Origin: Anaerobaca lacustris
Lineage (GTDB): Bacteria > Planctomycetota > Phycisphaerae > Sedimentisphaerales > Anaerobacaceae
Direction: 5' to 3'
Assembly: GCF_030012215.1 (NCBI RefSeq)
Contig: NZ_JASCXX010000022.1
Location: 1-64,000, forward strand
Length of the DNA stretch: 64,000 bases
Part shown: in pieces, positions 8,920-17,568 of the stretch
Layout: each line of letters starts with the position of its first letter
How positions within the stretch are numbered: position 1 is the first letter of the stretch
Made by a program: the position numbers and the translations under genes
Notes under the pieces: generated by a model
What the model saw: the letters and a program-made list of their open reading frames with translations, nothing else
Database searches by the model: none
What the model was told of the DNA's origin: nothing

Positions 8920-9483
8920 ATGTTCGACAGAACCGTTCGTTGCGACCTGCTTTGGGCCCCCGGTCTCAGTGAGGCCGTGGACGTGAGCCAGCGGTGGATC
9001 CTCACCGCGATGGAGCGACACGGCTCGGAGCTGGTGACCATGCTCTGGCGAATCCTCGGCAACGAGCAGGACGTCTGCGATGCCTACCAGACGACGTTTC
9101 TCCAACTGGCTCATCGTGACGACCGGCGTCAGCCCAGGCACATCAAGGCCTACCTGTTCCGCACGGCCAGCAACGCCGCCATCACCATGCTCCGACGCCG
9201 GGTCGTGGAGAGTCGAACCCTGTCGGAGATGGAGATTCGAGCCCGGCATGCTGAATCGACCCAGCCCGACTTCGACGCCCGGCGCCTGACAGAGAGGCTT
9301 CGACACCTGATCGCCGAATTGCCCGACCACTTGCGAAGCGTCATCGCGCTGCGCGATCTGGGCGAGTTGCCCTACGAAGAAGTCGCGCGTACCCTGCAGA
9401 TATCAACAGGCACCGCCCGCGTATATCGGTGTAAGGCCGTTCAACTGCTGGCCGCCTGGATGAATAGAGAGGTGCAACCATGA
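8920..9483 (+). CDS. ECF-type RNA polymerase sigma factor
   Basis: Product of about 187 residues. Region 2 (ELVTMLWRILGNEQDVCDAYQTTFLQLAHR ... IKAYLFRTASNAAITMLRRR) and region 4 (RLRHLIAELPDHLRSVIALRDLGELPYEEVARTLQISTGTARVYRCKAVQLL) are both visible, so it should direct polymerase to a specific promoter set. The start is uncertain: GGGAG at 8904-8908 could serve GTG at 8914 or ATG at 8920; TTG 8911 is too close. The next gene overlaps its stop by 4 bp and encodes a zinc-binding anti-sigma-like protein, the usual partner arrangement. Its regulon is unknown; the chaperone-like genes just downstream are an obvious candidate. Confidence 0.85.
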   Translation: MFDRTVRCDLLWAPGLSEAVDVSQRWILTAMERHGSELVTMLWRILGNEQDVCDAYQTTFLQLAHRDDRRQPRHIKAYLFRTASNAAITMLRRRVVESRTLSEMEIRARHAESTQPDFDARRLTERLRHLIAELPDHLRSVIALRDLGELPYEEVARTLQISTGTARVYRCKAVQLLAAWMNREVQP

Positions 9484-10007
9484 AGCCGCCGAACATTCGA
9501 GAACGGCTTTTTCCCACTTTGACACCGCCGGTCAGTAAGTGCCGACGCACCCGCCAGTGGTTTGCCGCGGCCCTGAGTCGTCGATTGGGGCCGGAGGCGA
9601 GTTGGGTCCGTCGCCATGTGGCCACCTGCCCGCGCTGCCGGAGACGCCTGGCCGCCCTGCGGAACGTGGAGATGGCCCTCTCGCTTCTTCGGTCGCAGCC
9701 GCAAAGCCTGGACCTGCTCGGTCGGGCCAACGCCCACACGATCAAGATGCTGGAACACGATCTGCGAGACGCCCCGAAGGCCCGAAAACTCGAACGGTCG
9801 CGACCGGAGCCTTCGCTCGTCGAACGATTCGGTCCATACCGCCGCAGTGCCGTGAACGTGGCCGCCTGCATCGCGATCGTCCTGTTGACCCGCACCGGCG
9901 TGTTCCGCTCGCTGGACAAGGCCCGCACCGGCGGGGACAAGATGATGCGGCAGTACTACGCCCATCACCTCGGGGACGATCTGACCCGAGAACTCTTCGA
10001 CGCCTGA
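9480..10007 (+). CDS. Membrane-bound zinc-binding anti-sigma factor-like protein
   Basis: Protein of 175 residues, coupled by an ATGA overlap to the ECF sigma gene. An HX3CX2C motif (H46, C50, C53) matches the zinc-associated anti-sigma (ZAS) domain. A single hydrophobic segment (VNVAACIAIVLLTRTGVF, about residues 124-141) could anchor it in the inner membrane with a small periplasmic tail. It would hold the sigma factor inactive until a signal arrives. No obvious sensor domain is present, so the signal and the release mechanism are unknown. Confidence 0.7.
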   Translation: MKPPNIRERLFPTLTPPVSKCRRTRQWFAAALSRRLGPEASWVRRHVATCPRCRRRLAALRNVEMALSLLRSQPQSLDLLGRANAHTIKMLEHDLRDAPKARKLERSRPEPSLVERFGPYRRSAVNVAACIAIVLLTRTGVFRSLDKARTGGDKMMRQYYAHHLGDDLTRELFDA

Positions 10008-10371
10008 GCGGCCCTGCTGCGGCCATCGCATCTCAACACCCGAACTTGAGCGGTCGGCCTTCGTCAACGTCCGCTTATCGGACCGGCCCTCCTTCGGATC
10101 CCCCATCACCGGCGCGTCGTGCGAGCGTCCCCTTTGGCCACGGTCGGTTGTTTTCTATATTTTACGTGGCGGTCGCCGGGGCGTATTCATCACCGTCGCC
10201 GGCCCTGGAAGGCGTCTTGGCCGAGAGGCCGGACCGTGACGTCGGCGGAGCGCCCGGCCCCATCGAATGGACCGGCCCTGCAAAGTCGCGGTTTTTTGGT
10301 CAATTGACGGGCAAAGGAAGCCGACAGAGATGGTGAATCCGCTTTGAACTGTTTGTGAATCGATGTGAATC
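10008..10371. other. Intergenic leader before the chaperone-like genes
   Basis: About 360 bp without a convincing gene. The only AT-rich islands are TTTTCTATATTTTACG near 10151-10166 and TTTTTTGGTCAATTGACGG near 10291-10309. Either could include promoter elements for the following operon, but no well-spaced -35/-10 pair is clear and no known riboswitch fold was recognised. Confidence 0.35.
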
Positions 10372-11916
10372 ATGCTCAAGAAGTGTGCGATACTCGGACT
10401 GGCCCTGTTGCTGATCGGAGGCCTCTCGCAGGCATGGCTGCGGAAGCAGGCCGACGCCGAACGAGAGGAGACCTCCGCCACGGCCACCGGAGACACTCTG
10501 CAATCGGCGGACTATCTGCAGAAGTACGGCCAATGGTACCGCCTGACGGCCGAACAGCAGAACCGGCTGGTCCTGGAACTCGATGAGGACCGCAAGAACA
10601 AGACGCCGGAGGAACTGATGGCCGAGCAGAGGGCGCGCCTTCGCGCCGACCTGCCCAGGCTGGCCGCCGGCGAAATGAACCCGGGCGACATCGCCGACTA
10701 CCTGTACGGGCGGAACTGGGAGGACGACGTCCTGCAATACCGCCAGCGTCGGGAGCAGGAGCAGATCGCCCAGACGACCTCGGTGGTGTGCCTGTCGATC
10801 GGCGGGGCCCTCTTCGGCATCTGTCTGACGATCTGGGTACTGTGGTCTGTCGTCCGCGCGTTCAAGGCCCTCGCCAAACGTCGCACCGATCGCAGCGGCA
10901 GCATCGACTCCGATCCGACGGAGTTAACGGACATTCTGCACGAAGACGACATCGATGAAAATGACGACCCGGAAGAGTCGCTCGAAGACTCCGATGCCGC
11001 GCTCGATGAACCAGGGCCTGCCTTGTCTCCGACATGGTGCGAACCCAATCCGAGCGACCGGGATCAAGGCGAGCGGTTTCTGGTGCCCAGACGGCATCGG
11101 GACCTGCCTCCCGGACGTCCGACGCTGGCCATCGAGCCCCGACCGCAGGAGGACGCCGCCGTCGCCGTGCTCATGTCGGACGAGCCGTCGGGAGAACAGG
11201 AATGGTCGCCTCTGATGGAATGGACGACGCCCACGGACGAGGAAGACCCGGCGGAGACAACACCGCAGAAACAACGGTTCACGCCGAGGCCGCGCGTGGC
11301 CGTTCTCGGTGCGACCGAGATCGTCTCGGCCCCCCCGCCGGCAGCGGCAGCGGTGACCGAGAGCCCCTTGACCGAACAGGCCGAGGACCTTCAGAGGCAG
11401 ATTGCCGAGTTCAAACAGATGGCTCAGAGCGTGCAGCAGGCGTCACGCGAGCAGTCCGAGCCGCTGGGCAACACGCTCAAGGAACTGGCCCAGCAGGTCT
11501 CGGCCATCCGGGAGTACGCCGCCTGCCAGCAGAACCGCGTGGAGAAACTCCAGGACGGCTACGACTGGAGCATCATCCGCACGTTTTGCCTGCGGGTGAT
11601 CCGCTGTATCGACAATCTCGAAAATCGAATCGACAAGCTCGGCGAAGACGACGAGGGCGCTCTTCAGCTTGAGGAGGTCCGGGACGAATTGCTGTTCGCC
11701 CTGGAATCCAGCGGCGTCGAGCAGTACCGTCCCGACGTCGGCAGCGACTACCGCGGACAGGAAAAGTTCGCCGAGGCCGTCAAAGAGAAAGAATCAGCAC
11801 CGCAACCAAGCCAGGTCGGCGCGATCGCGAAAGTGGTCCGGCCGGGCTATCGATACATCACGGACGAGGACAGTTACAAGGTCGTCAGGACGGCACAGGT
11901 GAAGTTATTCGGCTGA
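10372..11916 (+). CDS. Membrane-anchored GrpE-like protein
   Basis: Protein of 514 residues. Order: an N-terminal hydrophobic segment (residues 5-22) that may be a signal anchor, a charged segment, a second strong membrane helix (about 138-164), a long acidic, Pro-rich linker (185-330), a coiled-coil stretch (333-395) and a GrpE-like C-terminal domain (about 393-514). The last contains the helix VIRCIDNLENRID, the VRDELLFALESSGVE tract and the beta-domain ending in VVRPGYRYITDEDSYKVVRTAQVKLF, where the GY...VVR.AxV pattern is typical of GrpE. GrpE releases ADP from Hsp70, and the next gene encodes an Hsp70, which supports the role. Normal GrpE has no membrane anchor. No clear ribosome binding site precedes the ATG. 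Confidence 0.7.
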   Translation: MLKKCAILGLALLLIGGLSQAWLRKQADAEREETSATATGDTLQSADYLQKYGQWYRLTAEQQNRLVLELDEDRKNKTPEELMAEQRARLRADLPRLAAGEMNPGDIADYLYGRNWEDDVLQYRQRREQEQIAQTTSVVCLSIGGALFGICLTIWVLWSVVRAFKALAKRRTDRSGSIDSDPTELTDILHEDDIDENDDPEESLEDSDAALDEPGPALSPTWCEPNPSDRDQGERFLVPRRHRDLPPGRPTLAIEPRPQEDAAVAVLMSDEPSGEQEWSPLMEWTTPTDEEDPAETTPQKQRFTPRPRVAVLGATEIVSAPPPAAAAVTESPLTEQAEDLQRQIAEFKQMAQSVQQASREQSEPLGNTLKELAQQVSAIREYAACQQNRVEKLQDGYDWSIIRTFCLRVIRCIDNLENRIDKLGEDDEGALQLEEVRDELLFALESSGVEQYRPDVGSDYRGQEKFAEAVKEKESAPQPSQVGAIAKVVRPGYRYITDEDSYKVVRTAQVKLFG

Positions 11917-11984
11917 GCCCTCTCGGCGCCCCTTCGGGCGACGCGAAGGACTCTGTGGGACAACGTTGTACGCAGGAGACAACC

Positions 11985-13535
11985 ATGGCTAACATCGTCG
12001 GCATTGATCTGGGAACGACGTTTTCGGAACTGGCGATCCTCAACGCGATCGGCAAACCGGAGATCGTTCCGAACGCGGACGGAGAGCGACTGACCCCATC
12101 GGCCATCTTCTTTGATGAAGAGAACCCCGAACTCATCCGCGTGGGGATCGAGGCCCTCAATTCGAGGCACCTGAACCCGGCACGTTCCGTTCGGTGGATC
12201 AAGCGTCACATGGGCGACACCGAGCACAAGGTGAACATCGACGGAACCGACTGGACCCCCGTGGAGCTGTCGGCGCTGATCCTCAAGAAGCTCAAGCAGG
12301 ATGCGGAGGCCACCCACGGCGAGATTCGCGACGCGGTGATCTCCGTCCCGGCTCACTTCGACGAGGTCCGACGCAAGGCGACGATGGACGCGGGCACCGC
12401 CGTCGGTCTCAACGTGATCGCCATCGTCAACGAGCCGGTGGCGGCCGCCCTGTGCTACGCCACGACGCGCGAGGTGGCCGGCAAGGTGCTCGTCTACGAC
12501 CTCGGTGGTGGCACGTTCGACGTCACGTTGATGGACGTCAACGGCCTTCAGATGGACATCATCTGCTCTCAGGGCGACCACGCCCTCGGCGGCATCGACT
12601 TCGACAACAAGATCCTCGAGATCCTCCAGAAGCTCTACCGCGACAAGTTCGGCGCCGAGCTGATCGGGTCGGAAGAGGACCGGGCCAAGTACGAAGACGA
12701 GGCCGAGGACATCAAGAAGACCCTGTCGCGTCGTCCCGTGGCCAAGAAGATTCTCTACGGCGCCGCCGGAAGCATGCGGGCCGAGGTCACACGGGAGATG
12801 TTCGAAGAGGCAATCGCCCCGCTGGTGGCCCGCACCGACATGATGGTGGAGGTCGCGCTGGACGAGGCCGGCATCAAGCCGTCCGACGTCAACACTGTGT
12901 TGCTGGTCGGCGGTAGCACGCGGGTGCCTCTGGTGCGAACGCACCTGGAAGAGACCTTCGGCTTTCCGCCCGAGAGCGCGGTGAACGTCGACGAGTGCGT
13001 CGCGCTGGGCGCGGCGCTTCACGCCGGCCTGACCGCCGTGCGTCAGAACCCCGACGCCGTCGACGCCGGCATTCGCACCGGCCTGCAGGACATCTGCCTG
13101 ACGGACGTCTGCAACCACAGTTACGGAACGATCTGCGCGCCGATCGACAAGGAGACCGGCCGCCGGGTGATTCAGAATCGGATCATCCTCAAAAAGAACA
13201 CGCCGCTGCCGTGCGAGGCCACGCAGACCTTCTATACGGTTTCACAGGGTCAGGAGAAGGTCGAGGTGACAGTTACCCAGGGCGAGGATTCCGATCCGGC
13301 GTACGTCAACACGATCGCCACCCAACGGTTTGAACTGCCGCCGAACCGGCCGGCCGAGCGGCCCATCAACGTCACGTACAGCTACGATCTCAACCAGCGA
13401 ATGCACTGCAAATTCGAGGACGTCGACTCCGGCCGCGTCCTCGAAGTGGATTTCTCGCTGGATCAGGGCGAAGAGGTCTCGCAGAGTGAGGTAGACGAAA
13501 GCGCCAAGGAGTTGCAGTCGTTCAAGGTGCAGTAG
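11985..13535 (+). CDS. Hsp70-family chaperone lacking the C-terminal lid
   Basis: Product of 516 residues from the ATG preceded by AGGAG. The nucleotide-binding domain is complete: phosphate-1 motif GIDLGTTFS (6-14), the NEPVAAAL connector, phosphate-2 VYDLGGGTFDV (170-180) and the adenosine motif LLVGGSTRVP (306-315). A beta-rich segment that matches substrate-binding domain beta follows (about 370-500: TDVCNHSYGTICAP, NTPLPCEATQTFYT, INVTYSYDLNQRMHCKFED). The sequence then ends, whereas DnaK (about 640 residues) continues with a helical lid. Other short Hsp70 family members are known, but the flanking GrpE-like and J-like membrane proteins make this one notable. Likely ATP-driven binding of protein segments near the membrane. 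Confidence 0.85.
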   Translation: MANIVGIDLGTTFSELAILNAIGKPEIVPNADGERLTPSAIFFDEENPELIRVGIEALNSRHLNPARSVRWIKRHMGDTEHKVNIDGTDWTPVELSALILKKLKQDAEATHGEIRDAVISVPAHFDEVRRKATMDAGTAVGLNVIAIVNEPVAAALCYATTREVAGKVLVYDLGGGTFDVTLMDVNGLQMDIICSQGDHALGGIDFDNKILEILQKLYRDKFGAELIGSEEDRAKYEDEAEDIKKTLSRRPVAKKILYGAAGSMRAEVTREMFEEAIAPLVARTDMMVEVALDEAGIKPSDVNTVLLVGGSTRVPLVRTHLEETFGFPPESAVNVDECVALGAALHAGLTAVRQNPDAVDAGIRTGLQDICLTDVCNHSYGTICAPIDKETGRRVIQNRIILKKNTPLPCEATQTFYTVSQGQEKVEVTVTQGEDSDPAYVNTIATQRFELPPNRPAERPINVTYSYDLNQRMHCKFEDVDSGRVLEVDFSLDQGEEVSQSEVDESAKELQSFKVQ

Positions 13536-13553
13536 GTCCTGGAACCATGTCCC

Positions 13554-15014
13554 ATGCTTAGAATCCTGATTCCAGTTGCGGCCATGATCGTGGGGGTGGG
13601 GGCCGGGGTCTTCATCGGAATGCGACGCCGAGGCCCGGCGCCGACCGGGACCGACCGATCCCGATGGACCTCAGGACTCGAACGCGCCCGCACGCTGCTG
13701 TCGCGTGTCTGCGGCTGGATCACAAGGATCATCCGTTGGACGAGCGGCATCGCAACGCATCTGCCGGACCGACTCAAACAGACCACCCAGGGTCTCCGCG
13801 ATCAACGCCAATCGGGCGGCGCGCCGCAAGAGGGCAACGATCCCGCCCCTCATGCGGTCGGCGAAGGAAACGATCGAACCGCCACGCGAACCGAGAAGGA
13901 CCATGAACCAGGCCCATCCGAGACATCGGACGGCGGCGTCGACCTGAGCGGATTGAACTGCCGCGCCCGGATCGGCAGAGAGCCGAAAGGCGACACCTGG
14001 CAGACGGTCCTGATCGTGGACATCTGCGGTGTCATCGAGGCCCCGGACGACGGGCACGACGTCGATCTCAAGGCCACCTTGAGCGACATCACGGACCGCA
14101 AAGGTCCGGCTCTGCCCGCACTGGTCCGGCCCAAGCAGGGGCCGATCAGTCGGACCTCTCACTTCGCCTATCAGACGCAGATCGGGCGGCTCTGCCACCA
14201 GCACACGGTCCTGGAGGACTGGATGGCGGTGGCGCAGATCTCGCCGGAGTGGTTCGTCCTGCCGCGACAGGGCCATCGCGAACTGCGATTCGACATCGCC
14301 ATCGTCTCGCGCTCGACCGGCGAACAACTCGCCGCCGGCACGTGCATCGGCGCCTTCGAGAACATCGAGGTCGGCTACCTCGATATCGACGACAACATCC
14401 AGCGAGCCAAGACCCTCGCCGTCGGACTGGCTTTCAGCGTGGGTGCGGCCAACAACGCCCTGCAGGAACCCGAGATCAACGTGATCCACGGCTGGGTCCG
14501 GACGAACTTCGGCTCGGGCGACGCCTCCGAGGGGGCACGGCTGGAACTGGAGCAAGCCCTCCGCAAGACCGCCACCTTCTTCCTGCGAGGCGGACGCCTG
14601 AACCTGGAAGAGATCTGCCGGGAGATCGTGGAGATCGCCCCGATGGTCGGCCGCCTTGACATCATGGATTTGTCGCTCCGGGTCGCCGGGGCGAAGGGCC
14701 AGGTCACCGCCGCCGATCTGAGGCTGCTCAAGGACCTGGCGCAGTGGCTCAAGATCGATCGCGGTAGGCTCCGCACGATGGTCGAGAAGACGCTCCCCGT
14801 GAGCATGCATCAGAGCGAAGATGCCGAGATGATTCTCGGCGTCACGACGGAGATGAACCAAGACGAGGTCCGCCACCAATTGAACCGGGAGTACGCCAAG
14901 TGGAGCTCGCGCGTGATCAGTTCCGATCCGGCGATCCGCAAACAGGCCGATCAGATGCTCAACCTGATCGCCGACGCCCGAACGCAGTATATCGGCGTCA
15001 AACTCTCGAAATAG
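13554..15014 (+). CDS. Membrane-anchored TerB/J-like co-chaperone candidate
   Basis: Protein of 486 residues. An N-terminal membrane helix (about 5-22) is followed by a charged linker, a central domain of unknown type (about 130-335), a TerB-like helical domain (about 345-418: GRLDIMDLSLRVAGAKGQVTAADLRLLKDLAQWLKID) and a C-terminal J-domain-like segment (about 426-480: MILGVTTEMNQDEVRHQLNR, then ARTQYI). Membrane anchor plus TerB plus J domain is the plan of DjlA. The HPD tripeptide required to stimulate Hsp70 is absent: the position reads KWSSRV. Starts 18 bp after the Hsp70 stop, so it is co-transcribed. Function is inferred; a J-like adaptor or inhibitor of the adjacent Hsp70 is one reading. 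Confidence 0.6.
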   Translation: MLRILIPVAAMIVGVGAGVFIGMRRRGPAPTGTDRSRWTSGLERARTLLSRVCGWITRIIRWTSGIATHLPDRLKQTTQGLRDQRQSGGAPQEGNDPAPHAVGEGNDRTATRTEKDHEPGPSETSDGGVDLSGLNCRARIGREPKGDTWQTVLIVDICGVIEAPDDGHDVDLKATLSDITDRKGPALPALVRPKQGPISRTSHFAYQTQIGRLCHQHTVLEDWMAVAQISPEWFVLPRQGHRELRFDIAIVSRSTGEQLAAGTCIGAFENIEVGYLDIDDNIQRAKTLAVGLAFSVGAANNALQEPEINVIHGWVRTNFGSGDASEGARLELEQALRKTATFFLRGGRLNLEEICREIVEIAPMVGRLDIMDLSLRVAGAKGQVTAADLRLLKDLAQWLKIDRGRLRTMVEKTLPVSMHQSEDAEMILGVTTEMNQDEVRHQLNREYAKWSSRVISSDPAIRKQADQMLNLIADARTQYIGVKLSK

Positions 15015-15074
15015 CCCCAGCAGACCCTGTGACAGGCGACAAAGCCTTCCGCACCCAAGGACCGGCGGCACCGA

Positions 15075-15272
15075 TCAGAAGATCGTATAGATGAACGGCG
15101 CCGCGCTCGTGCCGGCCAGCAGGACCACCAGCCCCAGCAGCAAGAGCACCCCCACGATGGGCAGCAGCCACCATTTCTTGTTGTGCTTGAGGAAGTGCCA
15201 GAACTCCGCAACGAGGGAGGAACGCTTCTCTTGGGCGAGCCGCTCAAATCGGGTCGAGTCTTTTTCGGTCAT
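15075..15272 (-). CDS. DUF5989-like small membrane protein
   Basis: Protein of 65 residues: a basic cytoplasmic segment (EFWHFLKHNKKWWLLP) followed by one membrane helix and the tail SAAPFIYTIF. This pattern matches the DUF5989 family, short proteins often found beside NodU/CmcH-type carbamoyltransferases, as here. It is last in a minus-strand cluster starting with the SGNH/TPR gene. It may anchor or assist a membrane-associated modification step; no catalytic residues are expected. Confidence 0.7.
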   Translation of the reverse strand: MTEKDSTRFERLAQEKRSSLVAEFWHFLKHNKKWWLLPIVGVLLLLGLVVLLAGTSAAPFIYTIF

Positions 15273-15291
15273 CTCAGGCGCACCTCACGGA

Positions 15292-15714
15292 TCAGAACTG
15301 TTGGAAGTAGCGTTCCACTTTCGTCGTCTGGCGGTGTGGCACCCAGTAGCTCGGGGCCTTCGAATCGAACTTCCGGCACAACACGTCGCGGCCGATCAAC
15401 CGAAACAGCAGGCCCACGGGCACGAACAGACCGAAATAGACGACGCCCATCAGGACCAGACTGACGACGAAACCGATCGGCAGCGTCACCGCCACCAGCG
15501 TGACATAAACATAGCGTGTCAGCGTCAGTGAGACAAGTCCGCTGAGCCAGACGAATCCGCCAAACGCGACGATGCCGGCGCACCAGCGGACGTCCACGCC
15601 CTTGAGCGTATACAACAGCACCGCGATCAACGTCGTCGCGGCGACGGCGATGAGCCGAAAGCCGTTGAGGTCTTTGCGGCTTGGGTTCCAGTTGACGCTG
15701 ACCAACGACATCAT
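15292..15714 (-). CDS. SxtJ-like membrane protein
   Basis: Protein of 140 residues with about four hydrophobic segments and the end pattern LCRKFDSKAPSYWVPHR, recalling SxtJ-family proteins that accompany carbamoyltransferases (named from the saxitoxin cluster). GAGGAGTGA lies directly before two tandem ATG codons (15714 and 15711), either of which could start translation. The location between the carbamoyltransferase and DUF5989-like genes fits that conserved trio. Its biochemical role is not established. Confidence 0.7.
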   Translation of the reverse strand: MMSLVSVNWNPSRKDLNGFRLIAVAATTLIAVLLYTLKGVDVRWCAGIVAFGGFVWLSGLVSLTLTRYVYVTLVAVTLPIGFVVSLVLMGVVYFGLFVPVGLLFRLIGRDVLCRKFDSKAPSYWVPHRQTTKVERYFQQF

Positions 15715-15738
15715 TCACTCCTCGGATCCGTCGCCCCG

Positions 15739-17568
15739 TCAATCCAGCTTGAACTGCGACTTGTAGCGTTCCACGTCATGCTGCGGCACCTGCGGTTGTT
15801 CGTGCTTGTAGAGCAGATGCCTACCCAGGACAAGCACGTCCATATCGGTGGCCATGAAACAGCGATAGGCATGCTCCGGCGTGCAGACGATCGGCTCGCC
15901 ACGGATGTTGAAGCTGGTGTTGATGATCACTGGACATCCCGTCCTGGCCTTAAAGCGGCTCATCAGCTCGTACAAAGGCCCGTGACGGTCCCGGTCCACC
16001 GTCTGAACCCGCGCCGAGTAGTCCACGTGGGTCACCGCCGGAATGACGCTGCGCTTGTCTTTGAGGCGGTCGAGGCCCGTCGCCTGGGCGCCGTCGCCGT
16101 CAAGCCGCTTGTCCGGCCGCACCGGTGCGACGATCAGCATGTACGGGCTCTCCTGCCCGGGTTCGAGACCGAAGTATTCCGGCGCGTCCTCGACCAGCAC
16201 ACACGGTGCAAACGGGCGGAACGATTCTCTGAACTTGATCTTGAGGTTCATCACCGATTGCATCTTCTCGCTGCGGGCGTCGCCGATAATGCTCCGGCTG
16301 CCCAGCGCACGCGGCCCGAACTCCATCCGCCCCTGGAACCAGCCCACCACGTTCTCCGACGCCACCAGATCCGCCACACAATCGTACAGATCCGCTAGCC
16401 GTTCGAAGGTGTGGTGCGGGGCGCCGACGCTCTGGAGGAACTCGCGGACCGCCTCATCGTCGAACGCCGGACCGAGCAGCGACCCGCCCTGCGCGTCGCG
16501 CACGCCGACCTTGCGCTCGTGATCGAGCAACTGATGCCACACGAACAGGGCCGCACCCAGCGCTCCGCCGGCGTCTCCCGCCGCCGGTTGCACCCAGATG
16601 TTCTCGAACGGACTCTCTCGCAGGACCCGTCCATTGCCCACGCAGTTCAGCGCGACGCCGCCGGCCAGCACGAGGTTCTTCATCCCCGTCTCCTGGTGAA
16701 CGTTCCGGGCCATGCGAAGCATGATCTCCTCCGTCACCGACTGAATCGACGCGGCCACGTCCATCGTGTGCTCGGTAATCGGACCCTCGGGCTTGCGGAC
16801 CGGCGCGCCGAAGAGACGCTCGAATCGTCGGTCCACCATCACGGTCTTGTACCCATAGGGGAAATACCGCATGTTCAGACGGAACGAACCGTCCTCCTTG
16901 AGGTCGAGCAGTTCTTTGAGAATCAGGTCATGGAACTTCGGCTCGCCGTACGGGGCCAGGCCCATCAGCTTGTACTCGCCTGAATTGACGCGAAAGCCGG
17001 TATAGTAGGTAAAAGCCGAGTACAGCAGACCCAGCGAGTGCGGGAAGTGGATGACCTTCTGCAATTCGATGCGGCTGCCGCGTCCGACGCCGGCGCTGGC
17101 GGTGGCCCATTCCCCGACCCCGTCGAGGGTCAGTATGGCGGCCTCTTCGAAGGGGCTCGGGAAGAACGCACTGGCCGCGTGCGACTCATGGTGCTCGGTG
17201 AAGACGTATCGCCCCTTGTACCTGCCGCCCAACGCCCGATCCAGCTCGCGGGGCAGGTGCAGCTTCTGTTTGAGCCACAGCGGGATGCTCATCAGGAACT
17301 GGCGGAAGCCCCGAGGGACATAGGCGATATAGGTCTCCAGCAGACGCTCGAAGTGAACCAGGGGCTTCTCGTAGAACACAACGAAGTCGAGGTCCTCCGC
17401 CTGCAGCTTCGCGGCCTGAAGGCAGAACCCCACCGCATGCGACGGGAATCCGGGATCGTGCTTGATCCGCGTGAAGCGCTCCTCTTGCGCGGCCGCAACG
17501 ATCGCGCCGTCGACCACCAGGGCCGCCGCACTGTCATGATAGAACGCCGATATGCCCAGGATGTTCAT
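15739..17568 (-). CDS. Carbamoyltransferase, NodU/CmcH/SxtI type
   Basis: Enzyme of 609 residues expected to transfer a carbamoyl group from carbamoyl phosphate, through a carbamoyl-adenylate, to a hydroxyl group. The N-terminal MNILGISAFYHDSAAALV, the metal-site HHESHAASAFF, LTLDGVGEW, GGVALNCVGNGRV and the C-terminal FGPRALGSRSIIGD plus NTSFNIRGEPIV are all characteristic. Full length and apparently intact. Its start overlaps the SGNH/TPR gene by 4 bp, so the two products are translated together. With SxtJ-like, DUF5989-like and SGNH partners, the substrate is more probably a surface polysaccharide or exported metabolite than a primary metabolite, but this is inference. Confidence 0.9.
   Translation of the reverse strand: MNILGISAFYHDSAAALVVDGAIVAAAQEERFTRIKHDPGFPSHAVGFCLQAAKLQAEDLDFVVFYEKPLVHFERLLETYIAYVPRGFRQFLMSIPLWLKQKLHLPRELDRALGGRYKGRYVFTEHHESHAASAFFPSPFEEAAILTLDGVGEWATASAGVGRGSRIELQKVIHFPHSLGLLYSAFTYYTGFRVNSGEYKLMGLAPYGEPKFHDLILKELLDLKEDGSFRLNMRYFPYGYKTVMVDRRFERLFGAPVRKPEGPITEHTMDVAASIQSVTEEIMLRMARNVHQETGMKNLVLAGGVALNCVGNGRVLRESPFENIWVQPAAGDAGGALGAALFVWHQLLDHERKVGVRDAQGGSLLGPAFDDEAVREFLQSVGAPHHTFERLADLYDCVADLVASENVVGWFQGRMEFGPRALGSRSIIGDARSEKMQSVMNLKIKFRESFRPFAPCVLVEDAPEYFGLEPGQESPYMLIVAPVRPDKRLDGDGAQATGLDRLKDKRSVIPAVTHVDYSARVQTVDRDRHGPLYELMSRFKARTGCPVIINTSFNIRGEPIVCTPEHAYRCFMATDMDVLVLGRHLLYKHEQPQVPQHDVERYKSQFKLD

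Noticed and set aside
11874-13118. 414-residue frame antisense to the Hsp70 gene
   Set aside because: Shadow of a strongly conserved gene; no motif of its own.
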